Shown piece after piece: positions 63,890-64,000 of a stretch of 64,000 nt of DNA; the first letter of the stretch is position 1; the number at the start of each line of letters is the position of its first letter. The notes under the pieces were generated by a model that saw only the letters and a list, made by a program, of their open reading frames with translations, made no database searches and was not told the DNA's origin. The position numbers were made by a program, and so were the translations under genes. Source of the DNA: Corynebacterium kroppenstedtii DSM 44385 (GTDB lineage: Bacteria; Actinomycetota; Actinomycetes; Mycobacteriales; Mycobacteriaceae); contig NC_012704.1 of NCBI RefSeq assembly GCF_000023145.1, positions 1,240,001-1,304,000 of the forward strand, read 5' to 3'.

Positions 63890-64000
63890 CTAGAAGAAAA
63901 GACGTAGTGCCTGGAACGTGATGACGGCCAAAGCCCAGGCCGCTGTCAGCTGTATGGCTATCCCCACCAACGTCCATTTCAATCCGATTTCTCTCTTTTG
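63890..64000 (-). CDS. feoB: Ferrous iron transporter FeoB, C-terminal end (cut by window)
   Basis: The last 36 codons of a gene continuing beyond the window, on the minus strand. The peptide has a short charged stretch, then GLKWTLVGIAIQLTAAWALA and a final hydrophobic part, which resembles the last membrane helix of FeoB. Its stop lies 22 bp before the FeoC-like start. The identity rests on this short segment and on the neighbour. Confidence 0.6.
   Translation of the reverse strand, partial: QKREIGLKWTLVGIAIQLTAAWALAVITFQALRLFF

Overview
The window is chromosomal DNA from a high-GC actinobacterium, almost certainly a Corynebacterium. The evidence is gene order and protein families. sigA follows dut, DUF3093, DUF4193, suhB and ppgK. 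sigB is followed by dtxR. galE, DUF4192, PAC2, a Ski2-like helicase, oxyR, hrpA, nrdR, lexA, ptsI, a DeoR regulator, fruK, the fructose PTS gene, ptsH, uraA and hflX come in the order typical of corynebacteria. The species cannot be fixed from the sequence alone. No rRNA, tRNA, CRISPR array, phage or insertion sequence was seen.

Layout. 1-5.2 kb: a RibD-C reductase-like gene, msrB, and a leftward hemE-hemY-hemQ set for the coproporphyrin-dependent heme pathway. 5.5-9.8 kb: DUF3000 and RNase D, then a leftward set of DUF3710, DUF3159 and a TrmA-family RNA methyltransferase. 10.9-17.0 kb: dut, DUF3093, DUF4193, suhB, ppgK and sigA, whose product has a very long charged N-terminal tail. 17.2-23.3 kb: a helicase, DUF3039, DUF3099, a methyltransferase, dtd and sigB. 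23.5-30.8 kb: dtxR, then an iron/heme locus made of a lipoprotein, hmuTUV and a large repeat-containing surface protein. 31.5-40.6 kb: galE, DUF4192, PAC2, helY-like helicase, and oxyR divergent from ahpC-ahpD. 40.8-47.1 kb: an accessory operon with two ABC ATPases (the first broken by an in-frame stop), an MFS protein, a substrate-binding lipoprotein and a single-chain fused permease. 47.1-64 kb: hrpA, nrdR, a DivS-position membrane protein, lexA, ptsI, the fructose PTS genes, ptsH, uraA, hflX, a FeoC-like protein and the 3' end of feoB.

How the genes fit together. Iron is the main theme: heme synthesis (hemE, hemY, hemQ), iron sensing (dtxR), heme import (hmuTUV), ferrous iron import (feoB and the FeoC-like protein) and peroxide defence (oxyR, ahpC, ahpD). 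Both heme-locus intergenic regions contain candidate DtxR boxes. The strongest lies between the -35 and -10 of a candidate promoter for the surface-protein gene. The fructose PTS set (ptsI, DeoR, fruK, EIIABC, HPr) is complete for the general and fructose-specific steps.

Most unusual parts. First, the heme transporter is flanked by two cell-envelope proteins sharing a neocarzinostatin-like domain, where other corynebacteria have HtaA-type heme receptors. Second, the Nik/Opp-type ABC operon with an embedded MFS gene resembles opine-metallophore (staphylopine Cnt-like) transport, but has a fused permease and a nonsense codon just before a Walker A motif. Third, two perfect DnaA boxes lie upstream of the DUF4192 gene.
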